DNA of 64,000 nucleotides from Leuconostoc holzapfelii (GTDB lineage: Bacteria; Bacillota; Bacilli; Lactobacillales; Lactobacillaceae). The stretch covers positions 62,001 through 126,000 of the forward strand of contig NZ_JAAXPO010000006.1 in assembly GCF_012396485.1 (NCBI RefSeq). The letters run 5' to 3'. The notes beneath the pieces are model-generated. The model had not been told where the DNA came from. It worked only from the letters and a program-made list of their open reading frames with translations, and made no database searches. Made by a program: the position numbers and the translations under genes. Positions 33,532 to 43,107 of the stretch are shown in pieces. Positions within the stretch are counted from its first letter, which is position 1. Each line of letters starts with the position of its first letter.

Positions 33532-35619
33532 TTATTTCTCTGCGGTTTGAACCGTTTCTTTTGGTGTCGTCCCGTCAGGTAATGTTTTTTCTGTTGGCTT
33601 ATCCCAAGTGACGAAATCACAGTCCGGGTAGCGTGAACAACCATAAAACGTCCGTTGCTTTTTTGTTTTGCGCTCGACAACTTGTCCCTTGTGACATTTC
33701 GGACATGGTAAGCCGATTTCTTTAATAATTGTTTGCGTATTGCGGCAATCTGGGAAGCGTGCACAGGCGTAAAATTTCCCATAGCGGCCCATTTTAACAA
33801 TCATCGGTGCACCACACATCTCGCAGTCCATGCCCGCGAGTTCGTCATGCATAATAACCTTTTCAAGCGTTGCTTCCGCATTTTCAACTTCCTTTGAAAA
33901 TGGTTTGAAAAAGGAATCAATCACTGGCACCCAGTTTTTATCCCCCGTTTCGACCTCGTCTAACTCATGCTCAACACGCGCAGTGAATTGGGTATCTGTC
34001 ACATCTGGGAAATTCTCAACGACAATTTTTTGCACGATGTCACCCAGTTCAGTCGGCACAAATTTTCGTGCATCGATCCGAACATAATTCCGGCGTTGAA
34101 TCGTCTCTAATGTGGGCGCATAGGTTGACGGCCGCCCGACACCGTTTTCTTCGAGCGCTTTAATTAACGCAGCTTCCGTGTATCTGGCTGGTGGTAAAGT
34201 AAAATGCTGTTCGGGATTGATATTGGCGAGTTGTACCTGGTCTCCCACCGACAAAGCAGGTAAGGCATTATCTTTCTCTTTCGCCGCAGGATACGCTTTA
34301 GTAAACCCTTGAAATTTTGTTTTTGACCCATTAGCTCTGAAAATCACGCCATTTTGCGTCAATGTCACCGCCATTGTATCCAATACTTCAGGTGTCATCT
34401 GACTTGCCACAAAGCGCGACCAAATTAAACGATATAATTTCAGTTGATCTGGTGAGAGTTTATCCTTAATGCTTTCTGGCGTCCGTAAAACATCGGTTGG
34501 TCGAATGGCCTCATGCGCATCTTGGGCGCCTTCTGGCAGATCGCTTTTTAGTGGCTGATGACGGGAATATTCCGGACCCCAAGTATCTTGAATATATTGT
34601 GCAGTAGCATTTTTGGCCACATTTGAAATTCGCGTGGAATCTGTTCGCATATAGGTGATTAACCCGACTTGCCCAATCCCGCGACCTAAATTAATGCCTT
34701 CATACAACTGCTGCGCCGTCATCATTGTTTTTCGCGTACGAAAGTTCAACTGCGTATTGGCGGTTTGTTGCATGGTTGATGTGGTAAATGGCAGTTGTGG
34801 GTTACGCTTTCGTTCCTTGGCATCTACCGTAACCACTTCGAAGTCTGCGGTGCGATCCAAGCGTTGCATGACAGCTTGAACGCTCGCCTGATCGGGTAAC
34901 TTTTGTTTTTGATCATCAAAGCCGTAGAAATTGGCTTTGAATTTTGACCGAATTTTTTTAAATTCTGAATCGAGTGTCCAGTATTCTTCTGGTTCAAACG
35001 CTTGAATTTCTTGCTCACGGGCAATAATTAAGCCCAACGCCACGGACTGGACTCGCCCAGCTGACAGACCGCGCTTCACCGTTTTCCACAAAATTGGTGA
35101 AATTGAATACCCCACCAAGCGGTCCAAAATACGCCGTGCTTGCTGTGCATCAACCAAATCCTGATTAATTATACGGGGTGTTTTAAACGCATTTTTAATG
35201 GTGTCTTTGGTAATTTCATTAAACACCACGCGGTTTGGTTGTGTGTCATCTAAGTCTAAAATATGTTGCAAATGCCAGGCAATGGCTTCACCTTCGCGAT
35301 CCGGATCGCTTGCCAAATAGACTTTTTTGGCAGCCTTGGCTTCTTTCCGAAGCCCTTTAATGACATCACCCTTACCCCGAATATTAATATATTTTGGTGC
35401 GTAGTCATTTGACACATCGACACCAAGGGTTGACTTTGGTAAGTCTCTGACATGACCAAGGCTGGCAATGACTTTATAGGTACTCCCCAAGTATTTTTCG
35501 ATGGTTTTGGCCTTAGATGGACTTTCAACAATCACCAAGTTTTTCTTCGTCTTGGTCGTCTTGCGCTTTGCTGGCTTTTTTGTTGTTTTTGTTACTGCTT
35601 TTTTTGCTGTTTCTACCAT
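33532..35619 (-). CDS. topA: DNA topoisomerase I
   Basis: The 695-residue type IA topoisomerase has the TOPRIM domain ([19 protein letters not shown], about residue 28, and [13 protein letters not shown]), the catalytic tyrosine in [12 protein letters not shown], and two C-terminal zinc-ribbon domains (CEMCGAPM with [15 protein letters not shown] with CSRYPDC). It relaxes negative supercoils. A Lys/Thr-rich N-terminal stretch of about 25 residues precedes the TOPRIM domain. It follows dprA by 38 bases, the conserved dprA-topA pair of Firmicutes, so both are probably on one transcript. Confidence 0.97.
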   Translation of the reverse strand: MVETAKKAVTKTTKKPAKRKTTKTKKNLVIVESPSKAKTIEKYLGSTYKVIASLGHVRDLPKSTLGVDVSNDYAPKYINIRGKGDVIKGLRKEAKAAKKVYLASDPDREGEAIAWHLQHILDLDDTQPNRVVFNEITKDTIKNAFKTPRIINQDLVDAQQARRILDRLVGYSISPILWKTVKRGLSAGRVQSVALGLIIAREQEIQAFEPEEYWTLDSEFKKIRSKFKANFYGFDDQKQKLPDQASVQAVMQRLDRTADFEVVTVDAKERKRNPQLPFTTSTMQQTANTQLNFRTRKTMMTAQQLYEGINLGRGIGQVGLITYMRTDSTRISNVAKNATAQYIQDTWGPEYSRHQPLKSDLPEGAQDAHEAIRPTDVLRTPESIKDKLSPDQLKLYRLIWSRFVASQMTPEVLDTMAVTLTQNGVIFRANGSKTKFQGFTKAYPAAKEKDNALPALSVGDQVQLANINPEQHFTLPPARYTEAALIKALEENGVGRPSTYAPTLETIQRRNYVRIDARKFVPTELGDIVQKIVVENFPDVTDTQFTARVEHELDEVETGDKNWVPVIDSFFKPFSKEVENAEATLEKVIMHDELAGMDCEMCGAPMIVKMGRYGKFYACARFPDCRNTQTIIKEIGLPCPKCHKGQVVERKTKKQRTFYGCSRYPDCDFVTWDKPTEKTLPDGTTPKETVQTAEK

Positions 35620-35657
35620 ATGATATGCCTACCAATCACTTCTTAATATATAGCATA

Positions 35658-36524
35658 TCAGATTGTGTCAAGAATTTGGACACTTTCCAGGATATCGGTA
35701 GGATTCATCACTAATTTTGCCCCAAGTTGCAATAATTCATTCGTTCCTTGCGCAGTCGCGGAAAAAAGATTGCCTGGGATGGCTAAAACTTCGCGATTAT
35801 TTTGTAACGCTAAATTCGCCGTAATTAAACTGCCTGATTGCATCTTCGCTTCAACAACCAAGGTTGCTGAAGACAAACCCGCAATGATTCGGTTCCGTGC
35901 AGGGAAATGAGATTTATGGGGCGTTGTGCCAGCAGGATACTCACTCAACACTAATCCGCGTTGCGCGATTTGTTGTTGCAGTCCGCGGTGTGCACTAGGA
36001 TAAGCCATATCTAGGCCTGTGCCAATCACCGCAATTGGTACGCCAAGATTGGCTAACGTCATTTGATGCGCCATCACATCAATCCCTTTGGCCAGCCCTG
36101 ACACAATCGCAACATCTTGTTGCAAGACTGCGGGTAATAGTGTTCGTAACACGCTGAGACCATATGGCGTTGCCGCACGCGTCCCAACAATCGATAAACT
36201 GGGTAATTTCAAAGCTTCCAGATGACCAGCATAGAATAAAATCAACGGAGGTTCAAAAATTTCACGCAGCCTTAAAGGGTATGCTGAATCAAAGTAAGTG
36301 AGATAACTTTCACGTGTTTGTTGCGCATTTTGCACGGCACTCGTGTATGTTCGTCGTATCAAAGGCGCAAAACGAACATCTGCAAAACCTAAGACAACAT
36401 CTATTGGCCAGGGGTAGCTGGTGGGCACCCGATGATCTTTAACAGCAGCAATAATTGCCGTCTCTGTTTTGATCCCAATACCTCGCGTTAAATGCACTGC
36501 TAAAAGTTGTTGTTTTAAATTCAT
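35658..36524 (-). CDS. dprA: DNA processing protein DprA
   Basis: The 288-residue protein has the extended Rossmann fold motifs SIVGTRAATPYG, VSGLAKGIDVMAH and EYPAGTTPHKSHFPARNRIIAGLS, preceded by a SAM-like N-terminal helix domain. DprA loads RecA on incoming single-stranded DNA in natural transformation. The C-terminal winged-helix domain of longer forms is absent, which is normal for many lactic acid bacteria. The ATG follows AGGATTG. It is followed by topA. Confidence 0.95.
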   Translation of the reverse strand: MNLKQQLLAVHLTRGIGIKTETAIIAAVKDHRVPTSYPWPIDVVLGFADVRFAPLIRRTYTSAVQNAQQTRESYLTYFDSAYPLRLREIFEPPLILFYAGHLEALKLPSLSIVGTRAATPYGLSVLRTLLPAVLQQDVAIVSGLAKGIDVMAHQMTLANLGVPIAVIGTGLDMAYPSAHRGLQQQIAQRGLVLSEYPAGTTPHKSHFPARNRIIAGLSSATLVVEAKMQSGSLITANLALQNNREVLAIPGNLFSATAQGTNELLQLGAKLVMNPTDILESVQILDTI

Positions 36525-36568
36525 CGTTCAATCCTCAGCACATCATACGTCCAAATGACCGATAGCTC

Positions 36569-36596
36569 AAAAAAGACGGCCGTTTCAGACCGTCTT
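36569..36596 (-). terminator. Intrinsic terminator of the ABC-F gene
   Basis: The stem AAGACGG/CCGTCTT with a 10-base loop is followed by TTTT on the minus strand after the ABC-F stop codon. Confidence 0.8.
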
Positions 36597-36605
36597 TCCT
36601 AAATT

Positions 36606-38486
36606 TTAACCCGCAACAATGTCACTCAAATACTCCCAGCGTAACATTTTTTTCTCAAGTGTGGCTTCGAGTTGGTCTTGTTCTTTTTGTAACTCACCTA
36701 ATTTGATATAATCTGTGCCGAATTGAGCCATTTCATCAGGAATGGCTTGTAGGCGCGTCTCTAATACTGTAATCTCGTCTTCAATTGTTTCCCATTCTTT
36801 TTTCTCATGATAGGTCAACTTCTTTTTAACTGGCGCAGCCGGCTTAGGCTTGTCAAGTGCTATTTTAGGGGTTGCGATTGCTTTCTCATCGGCATGTTGG
36901 GCCAAATATTCGCTAAACAACCCATCATAACGTTCAACGACACCGCTACCTTGAAACATATAAAGCTGATTGGCCACTTTATCCAAGAAATAACGATCAT
37001 GAGAAACAGTAATCACTGTGCCAGCAAAACCAGATAAGAAATCTTCCAAGACAGTTAACGTACTGATATCCAAGTCATTGGTTGGCTCATCAAGCAGCAA
37101 CACGTTAGGCTGTTCTAGTAAAAGCTTCAGCAAGTACAAGCGACGCTTTTCACCACCCGACAATTTCCGAATTAATGTGCCGTGCATGAAGGGTGGGAAC
37201 AGGAATTGTTCCAGTAATTCAGAAACACTGACCTGATTGCCATCTTTATCAGTCACTGAACTGGCAACGTCTGACAAATAGGCAATGACACGCTTATCTT
37301 CGGGAATCGGTTCAGTCACTTGCGTATAGTAAGCCATTTTCACGGTCTCGCCCAATTCGATTGCCCCGCTTGTTAGCGGAAGTTGACCAGCAATGGCATT
37401 CAAAAAGGTTGATTTACCCGCACCGTTTTCACCCGTAATGCCAATACGATCCCCCGCAGCAATCCGCAAACTAAAATCATCTAAAATTTTCTGATCAGCA
37501 AATTGAATCGTTGCGTGATCAATAACGATGACTTTTTTCCCCAACCTTTGCTGGCCAAGTGTTACCGCCACGTCTTCGTCTAGTTTCAATGTGCCCATCT
37601 GAGATTCTAGCTCTGCAAAAGCATTTTCGCGTGCCGTTTGTTTGGTCGTCCGTGCACGTGCTGATTTACGCATCCAAGCTAGTTCTTGTTTATAGAGCTG
37701 TTGTTGCTTGTGTTCAGCGACTTTTGATTGGGCAACGCGCTCGGCCTTGCCCGCCATATAATCTTGATAATTCCCCTTATACTCGTACAACTCACCAAAT
37801 GATAACTCGAAAATTCGCGTCGTCACAGCATCTAAGAAATAGCGATCGTGGGTCACGACCAACACGGCGCCTTTATAATTAGACAAGAATTTTTCTAACC
37901 AAGCAATTGAATCAAAATCCAAATGGTTCGTTGGTTCATCTAAAATCAGCAAATCAGGGGCTTCAATGAGGACTTGTGCCAAGCCAACCCGCTTACGCTG
38001 TCCCCCAGACAATTCACTGATTTGACGGTGTAACTCTGGCATATGCAACTGGGTCAAGATGGCTTTAATGTGGGCTTCAGTCGTCCACGCATCGTCGCGA
38101 TCCATCGCGTTTTGGGCCGCTTCAAATTGCTGCGCGGCTTTTTGATCTGTTGGGTTCTCACCAAAAATTTGCAAAGCATGTTCATACTGTCTAATGGTGC
38201 GAAAAATCGGTTGATCGCCCGACAAAATCGCATCCATCACGCGTGCATTATCGTCCAAGGCAGGACTCTGTGTTAAATAGCCAATGGTGTAATCATTTTG
38301 GGTAATGATTTGTCCCGAATCAGCGGGATTAACCCCGGCAATGGCATTTAATAGTGATGTTTTACCCGAGCCGTTCACACCAATTAAGCCAATGCGATCG
38401 CCTGCGGTGATTAAAAAAGAGATATCGTTAAATAACACTTTTTCGCCATAAATACTTTTTAAGTTTTTTACTCTAAATTGTTTCAT
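36606..38486 (-). CDS. ABC-F family ATPase (Uup/YfmR-like ribosome protein)
   Basis: The 626-residue protein has two ABC domains without membrane helices: Walker A GVNGSGKTS and GENGAGKST, signatures LSGGQRKRVGLA and LSGGEKRRLYLL, Walker B LLILDEPTNHLD and VLLLDEPTNDLD. A charged linker and a C-terminal coiled coil (about 565-620, Uup-type) mark it as an ABC-F translation factor rather than an exporter. These help stalled ribosomes. The longer frame opens at 38606 inside the divergent pyrD; the start MKQFRVKNLKSIYG at 38486 fits the family but lacks a clear ribosome binding site and may be leaderless. Confidence 0.93.
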   Translation of the reverse strand: MKQFRVKNLKSIYGEKVLFNDISFLITAGDRIGLIGVNGSGKTSLLNAIAGVNPADSGQIITQNDYTIGYLTQSPALDDNARVMDAILSGDQPIFRTIRQYEHALQIFGENPTDQKAAQQFEAAQNAMDRDDAWTTEAHIKAILTQLHMPELHRQISELSGGQRKRVGLAQVLIEAPDLLILDEPTNHLDFDSIAWLEKFLSNYKGAVLVVTHDRYFLDAVTTRIFELSFGELYEYKGNYQDYMAGKAERVAQSKVAEHKQQQLYKQELAWMRKSARARTTKQTARENAFAELESQMGTLKLDEDVAVTLGQQRLGKKVIVIDHATIQFADQKILDDFSLRIAAGDRIGITGENGAGKSTFLNAIAGQLPLTSGAIELGETVKMAYYTQVTEPIPEDKRVIAYLSDVASSVTDKDGNQVSVSELLEQFLFPPFMHGTLIRKLSGGEKRRLYLLKLLLEQPNVLLLDEPTNDLDISTLTVLEDFLSGFAGTVITVSHDRYFLDKVANQLYMFQGSGVVERYDGLFSEYLAQHADEKAIATPKIALDKPKPAAPVKKKLTYHEKKEWETIEDEITVLETRLQAIPDEMAQFGTDYIKLGELQKEQDQLEATLEKKMLRWEYLSDIVAG

Positions 38487-38492
38487 AATTCC

Positions 38493-38498
38493 ATTATA
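38493..38498 (-). promoter_or_regulatory. -10 element of the ABC-F gene, close to the start codon
   Basis: TATAAT on the minus strand ends 6 bases before the ATG, so the transcript would begin at or next to the A of the start codon. The -35 position is weak (CGAAAA). Confidence 0.5.
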
Positions 38499-38586
38499 CC
38501 CAACCTTTGACCTTTTTTTCGGCTTATTTTTTTGATATACTTGAAATAATATTTTGTGAACTTTCACCAACCTTAGGAGACGAAAC

Positions 38587-39525
38587 ATGGAATTAACTGC
38601 CGCCATTCAAAATTTTAATTTTGATCACATTTTACTCAACGCTGCTGGGGTAATGTGCCAGACAAAAGAAGAACTCGACACAGTTTTAGCTTCAAATTAC
38701 ACTGGTGCTGTTGTCACAAAGTCAGCAACACCAGCTTTGCGTGAAGGTAACCCAACGCCTCGTTATTATGAAATGGCGCAAAACCTGGGCACAATTAATT
38801 CTATGGGTCTCCCCAATGCTGGGTTTGATTATTACATGGACTACGTCTCACAAAAGCAAACCAATAAGCCAATTTTCTTCTCTATTGCTGGTCTCTCAAA
38901 ACAAGACAATCTCGACATGCTTCGTCAATTGGAAGCTTCAGATTTTGAAGGCTTGATTGAATTGAATTTATCATGCCCAAACGTCCCTGGTAAGCCACAA
39001 ACTGCTTACGACTTTGAAGCGACAGAAGCTATTTTAACGGAAGCTTTTGCCTTCTTTACGAAGCCTTTAGGGGTTAAATTACCGCCTTACTTTGATATTG
39101 TGCACTTTGATATGATTGCCGCCGTATTGAACAAGTTCCCGCTCGCATTTGTCAACACGATCAACTCGATTGGTAATGGCTTGGTTGTTGATCCACAAAC
39201 GGATACCGTTGTGATTAAGCCAAAGGCTGGTTTTGGCGGCTTGGGTGGCACAATCGTTAAGGCAACTGCTTTAGCCAATGTACGCGCTTTGCGTGACCGT
39301 TTACGTGACGACATCAAAATTATTGGTACGGGTGGCGTCACAACTGGCCGTGATGTCTATGACCATGTGTTATGTGGTGCTGATCTCGTAGAAGTTGGTT
39401 CACAATTGGCTGTTGAAGGCATCGGCGTTTTTGAACGACTTGAAAATGAATTAGCCGACATTTTGACAGCAAAGGGTTACACGTCACTTGACCAAGTGCG
39501 TGGCCAATTAAAAACAATCGCTTAA
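38587..39525 (+). CDS. pyrDA: Dihydroorotate dehydrogenase, class 1A (fumarate)
   Basis: The 312-residue FMN enzyme has the class 1A active site NLSCPNVPGKPQ with the catalytic Cys, plus KLPPYFD, INSIGNGLVVD and IIGTGGVTTGRD for FMN and phosphate binding. Class 1A is cytosolic, uses fumarate as electron acceptor and oxidises dihydroorotate in pyrimidine synthesis without a respiratory chain, which suits a fermentative coccus. The ATG follows TTAGGAGACGAAAC. An extended -10 TGATATACT precedes it (38533-38541). No other pyrimidine genes are adjacent. A perfect terminator follows. Confidence 0.97.
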   Translation: MELTAAIQNFNFDHILLNAAGVMCQTKEELDTVLASNYTGAVVTKSATPALREGNPTPRYYEMAQNLGTINSMGLPNAGFDYYMDYVSQKQTNKPIFFSIAGLSKQDNLDMLRQLEASDFEGLIELNLSCPNVPGKPQTAYDFEATEAILTEAFAFFTKPLGVKLPPYFDIVHFDMIAAVLNKFPLAFVNTINSIGNGLVVDPQTDTVVIKPKAGFGGLGGTIVKATALANVRALRDRLRDDIKIIGTGGVTTGRDVYDHVLCGADLVEVGSQLAVEGIGVFERLENELADILTAKGYTSLDQVRGQLKTIA

Positions 39526-39526
39526 T

Positions 39527-39556
39527 AAAAAGCAATCCAATTGGATTGCTTTTTTA
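39527..39556. terminator. Bidirectional terminator between pyrD and the haem operon
   Basis: The perfect 20-base palindrome built from AGCAATCCAA and TTGGATTGCT has As and Ts on its two sides and separates convergent genes. Confidence 0.92.
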
Positions 39557-40189
39557 TACGTCAAAATATCGCATTCCTTCTGTCGTGATATGTTGTCTAA
39601 TCGGTGTGTTGAACACTTCAGACAAGAAATTTTCTTGCAACATATCGCCCGGCGTACCTGCCATCAATTGCTGGTCATGGACGACCCAGACCCAATCCGC
39701 TTCGCATTGCGCATAATTCAAATCATGCACCACCATCACAACACTGACATTGAGGCTGCGCAATAACCCAGCCAAGCGGCTTTGATACCGTAAATCCAAC
39801 CCCGTGAGTGGTTCATCTAATAACACCACGGGCGTTTGTTGGCACAACACAAACGCCAGCCACACACGCTGCTGTTGCCCACCAGAAAGGGTTGCCATGC
39901 GTTGAGATAACAATGGTTCAATTGCTAAGGCAGCAAGGATGTCCACCGTTGGGGCATTTTTTGCGCGTTGTTGCCCTAAAGCTAATAATTCCTTCACGCG
40001 CATATCATCATAGATTTGATTTTTTTGAGGCAAGTACGCTGCTTCAGGCAAACGCCTGGCCAACGCGTTTAAAAGCGTTGATTTACCCGCCCCATTTTGA
40101 CCTATCACAACCGTCAGCTTTTTTTCTGGCAGGTTAAATGTGAGTGGCTGATTGAACACGCGTGGCATTGCTAGTGCATTAATCTGCAT
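39554..40189 (-). CDS. ABC transporter ATP-binding protein, probable haem importer
   Basis: The 211-residue ATPase has Walker A GQNGAGKST, signature LSGGQQQRV, Walker B VVLLDEPLTGLD and the H-loop VVMVVHD. Its type (BtuD/FhuC-like) goes with FecCD permeases for haem, siderophores or cobalamin. Its ATG overlaps the end of the permease gene by 11 bases and follows GGGGGTATC. As the last gene of the NEAT-containing operon it most likely powers haem import. Confidence 0.92.
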   Translation of the reverse strand: MQINALAMPRVFNQPLTFNLPEKKLTVVIGQNGAGKSTLLNALARRLPEAAYLPQKNQIYDDMRVKELLALGQQRAKNAPTVDILAALAIEPLLSQRMATLSGGQQQRVWLAFVLCQQTPVVLLDEPLTGLDLRYQSRLAGLLRSLNVSVVMVVHDLNYAQCEADWVWVVHDQQLMAGTPGDMLQENFLSEVFNTPIRQHITTEGMRYFDV

Positions 40190-41084
40190 GATACCCCCAC
40201 AAAATAAACATTAAAAATGGCGCGGTCATTAACATGAGCATGGCACCCGTTGGTAATTCAACAGGATAGCGTAAACTATGCGCGAAGAAATCACTGACAC
40301 TCAGCATCAAAGCACCAATCAGCGCTGTGGGCAACAAACGGGCTTGCGCGTTGCCGCCCCACCAGCGAACAACGACTTGGGCTAGCACCAGCCCAACAAA
40401 AAATATCGTCCCCAATACCGCCGTCACGGCACCAAGATAACCTGCCGCGACAACCTGCCAAAACCAACTCAACCGTTGCTCATTCACACCTAATTGTGCG
40501 ACATGCCATTGTGGTAATGCAAAAAAAGTCAGCTGCGCCTGATCCGTTTGAATCATCAATACACCAATTAAGGCCACAATTCCCAACGACCACGCATCAG
40601 TGATGGTCACATTGGCTAAGGATTGTCCTAACAAGCCCTGCTGATTGGTTAACAAACTCGTCCCAGCATTTAAAAACATGGCCAATCCGAGGCCGGCAAG
40701 TGGTAAAACAGATGACATCGCCATGGTTTTTAAAATACGCTGGCGGAGTAGCCATAACAACAAGATGGCCAATCCAGCCCCTAAAAAGACACGATAAGTG
40801 TGCGCTTTCGGCCAACAAAGTGTCCATAGCGCAATGCCGAGTTCACTCCCACTGGCTAGTCCCAGCATACTACCATCAAGATAGCGTTGCCGTAATGTGG
40901 TTTGAAAAATTACCGCACTCACAGCAATCATGGCGCCGCCAAGTAAGGCAAATAACAAACGCGGCAAACGCAACTGCCAAAAAATCAAACGTGTTGGCCA
41001 TTGGCCACCCAATGGCACGCCCAAAGTCAAAGCTGCCACCACAATCAATCCCAACCAAATCACACCATAGCTTATCTTTCTCAT
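40179..41084 (-). CDS. FecCD-type permease, probable haem importer
   Basis: The 301-residue protein has about nine helices and FecCD/BtuC features: LPRLLFALLGGAMIAVSAVIFQTTLR in the first half and GTIFFVGLVLAQVVVRWWGG, the region that contacts the ATPase. It is the type II importer membrane subunit. The start at 41084 shares ATGA with the stop codon of the binding protein. It is slightly short (family usually about 320-340) but complete in its motifs. Confidence 0.9.
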   Translation of the reverse strand: MRKISYGVIWLGLIVVAALTLGVPLGGQWPTRLIFWQLRLPRLLFALLGGAMIAVSAVIFQTTLRQRYLDGSMLGLASGSELGIALWTLCWPKAHTYRVFLGAGLAILLLWLLRQRILKTMAMSSVLPLAGLGLAMFLNAGTSLLTNQQGLLGQSLANVTITDAWSLGIVALIGVLMIQTDQAQLTFFALPQWHVAQLGVNEQRLSWFWQVVAAGYLGAVTAVLGTIFFVGLVLAQVVVRWWGGNAQARLLPTALIGALMLSVSDFFAHSLRYPVELPTGAMLMLMTAPFLMFILWGYHAD

Positions 41085-41935
41085 TCTGCTGCCTTTAACC
41101 ATGCTTGAATTTGTTCATAAGCACTCACAACTTGTAAGTTAGCCGTCATGGCAAATACTGGTGATGTCACATCATGCACTTGCCCATTTTTCGTGGCTGC
41201 TAACGTTTGATACGGTACTTGTTGGAAAGTTTGGTCAAAACTTTGTTTGACTTGCTGCGGCATGGCATGCGCCAAACGTATGACAACATCTGGATTTTCT
41301 TGCGCAATGGTTTGTGGATTGGGGGTGCTCAACTGACTCGTCGGATCACCACCAACAATTTGACCGCCAGCCCGCTTGACCAAGTCACCAATATAGGTTT
41401 TATCGTTGGCAACCAGAAAACTCCCACCAGGCATCCCCATTAAAAGCAGCACTTTAACCGGCCGCATCGCAACTTTTTCGGGCAATTTCAGCGCTGAAAG
41501 CAGCTCTTGTGCGGCCGCCGTTTTATGATACGTGATGCCTAGTTGCAAAATACTTTTTTGCATGGCTTGGTAAGTCGAAAAATCGAGCGCTTGCATCTTG
41601 ATGTGACTGGTATTTAGTTTAGTGGCGTAATCAGAAGTTAAGGTCTGGTCGACGTAAACAACGCTTGGATTGACGCGCATGATGGCTTCAAAATTAATGC
41701 TGACGTGATTGCCGACTTGCGGTAAACCAGCATAACGTTCTGGTAACGATTCATCACTTGAGGGCACTGCGGCTAAGGGCACCCCTAATCGGTCAAAAAT
41801 ACCCACTTGCGCCATCGTCGTCGCAACAGGTAATTTTTTTTCGGTCAGTTGGGGACGCGTACTAAAATATAACCCGCCACCAATCAACACTAGCAGCAAT
41901 AACCACCAATAGATTCGCCATTTTTTCTGAAACAT
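41081..41935 (-). CDS. Periplasmic-binding-protein fold haem receptor (IsdE/BtuF-like), membrane anchored
   Basis: The 284-residue protein has an N-terminal membrane segment (about 6-24) and a BtuF-like fold: LPVATTMAQVGIFDRLGVPLAAVPSS, the INFEAIMRVNPSVVYVD motif at the first lobe, and VLLLMGMPGGSFLVANDKTYIGDLVKRAGG at the second. It most resembles IsdE-type haem receptors. There is no lipobox cysteine, so it is anchored by a signal-anchor helix instead of a lipid. The ATG follows GGGG and lies one base after the NEAT protein stop. Confidence 0.85.
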   Translation of the reverse strand: MFQKKWRIYWWLLLLVLIGGGLYFSTRPQLTEKKLPVATTMAQVGIFDRLGVPLAAVPSSDESLPERYAGLPQVGNHVSINFEAIMRVNPSVVYVDQTLTSDYATKLNTSHIKMQALDFSTYQAMQKSILQLGITYHKTAAAQELLSALKLPEKVAMRPVKVLLLMGMPGGSFLVANDKTYIGDLVKRAGGQIVGGDPTSQLSTPNPQTIAQENPDVVIRLAHAMPQQVKQSFDQTFQQVPYQTLAATKNGQVHDVTSPVFAMTANLQVVSAYEQIQAWLKAAE

Positions 41936-41936
41936 A

Positions 41937-42716
41937 TTAGGCCCCTTTTCCCCGTTTTTTTGACCAAAGTAAGTGGCACACAATCAACGCACTACCTAGT
42001 AATAGCCCAGCAATGCCATAACGCCAAAGCGACCAGTCTGGCCCGGTGGCGTGTGGTTTGGTTTTGTGAACTTGAGGTGACGTGGTGTGTTGCGATGATG
42101 TTTGCGGTTGGTTTGATTGTTGTTGCGAGTCATCTGGTTTGGGAGAAGTCCCAACTTTGTCCGTGACTACTGATTGTTGTGTCGCTGATTGTGCGCCCGC
42201 CTGCTGTGGTTCACGCATTGTATTGGTTGATGATGTTGCTGCTGTATGTATCGATGCTTGCGCGGTTGATTGCGTAACTGGTGATAATGGCGGCACGTCT
42301 TGTGCTGCTAGCCTGAGATTAAAGTCATAAGTATGATGATAATTTAAACTGGTAACATCGACTTGCATCGTACCAGTCAAGCGTTGCTTTGGGTCTGTGA
42401 CCGCAAAACTTACCGTATCGTAATCTGTGTCACCTTGAGTTGTTTGACTGACGGCCGGTTTTTGATTATTGATAGTAAGAATTGTTACCGGAAATCGGCC
42501 TAAGTCGTGTTGCGTTGCAATCACCAACGTGACTTGATAATGATCCCCAGCTGGGGTGATCTCGCCTGGATTGACAAAATAGGCGCTGGCATAAGACAGG
42601 TCATTCGTCCCGTATTTAAGCACTTGATAAGATATAGCTTGGGCATCAGCAGTTGGCAGCATTACTAGACTCCCCAATAGACCGATCGTCGACCCCAAAA
42701 TTACACGTTTAAACAC
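41937..42716 (-). CDS. NEAT domain haem-binding surface protein
   Basis: The 259-residue protein has a signal peptide, one NEAT domain (about residues 25-135), a Ser/Thr/Gln-rich stalk (about 140-215) and a C-terminal membrane anchor (about 225-250) with a basic tail, but no LPxTG. The haem-binding strand reads YHHTYDF, a YxxxY pair as in haem-binding NEAT domains. The frame opens at a TTG (42728), but the GGAGG site lies across it, so the GTG at 42716 is the probable start. It is the first gene of the haem operon and would pass haem to the binding protein. Confidence 0.87.
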   Translation of the reverse strand: MFKRVILGSTIGLLGSLVMLPTADAQAISYQVLKYGTNDLSYASAYFVNPGEITPAGDHYQVTLVIATQHDLGRFPVTILTINNQKPAVSQTTQGDTDYDTVSFAVTDPKQRLTGTMQVDVTSLNYHHTYDFNLRLAAQDVPPLSPVTQSTAQASIHTAATSSTNTMREPQQAGAQSATQQSVVTDKVGTSPKPDDSQQQSNQPQTSSQHTTSPQVHKTKPHATGPDWSLWRYGIAGLLLGSALIVCHLLWSKKRGKGA

Positions 42717-43107
42717 ACAAACCTCCAAATATTGTATGGCATTACTGGTGATTAGTCACCAAAGACAAAACCTTTAAAAAGGCAATAAAAGTATTATACC
42801 GTGTTGACAAGTCAAAAAGTTTTATAATGTGATAAATTTATCAAACGATAAATCGAATAGAACCTTGACATATCAATACTTTGACCTAATTTCGACACCT
42901 GCTATCATCGCCCTAAGCACAACACTGCGCTAGCGCCTCATGACACGTCACACTGTATAGAAACCTTGATACGACAACCTTGACACGGATTGTGCGTGCT
43001 TGTCATCGCTTGAAACATGCAGCTTGTGAAACTCAAAGCAATGAGATAAAATGTTTTTTATGACTGCATGCCACAAGATGCATGCAAGGGAAAGATAGGA
43101 TAGAGAT
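42717..43107. promoter_or_regulatory. Divergent control region of the haem locus
   Basis: This 391-base gap holds no gene. It contains a -10 TATAAT for the NEAT operon on the minus strand (42798-42793, weak -35), the palindrome TTGACAAGTCAA in that promoter's spacer (42804-42815), a perfect palindrome TGATAAATTTATCA (42830-42843) similar to Fur/DtxR-type boxes, three scattered ACCTTGA copies (42862-42985), and a promoter for the divergent gene (43024-43052). Iron- or haem-dependent control is likely. Confidence 0.6.
43024..43052 (+). promoter_or_regulatory. Promoter of the LRR-NEAT gene
   Basis: TTGTGA (43024-43029), a 17-base spacer and TAAAAT (43047-43052) lie about 56 bases before the start codon. 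Confidence 0.6.

Noticed and set aside
33477-33800. Open frame on the minus strand overlapping the topA 3' end
   Set aside because: It lies in another frame of topA, has no ribosome binding site, and covers the topA terminator and zinc-ribbon coding region; a shadow frame.
42860-42990. Repeated ACCTTGA units as a CRISPR or tandem array
   Set aside because: Only three short copies with uneven spacing and no spacer-repeat structure; they may be promoter -35-like or regulator half-sites.
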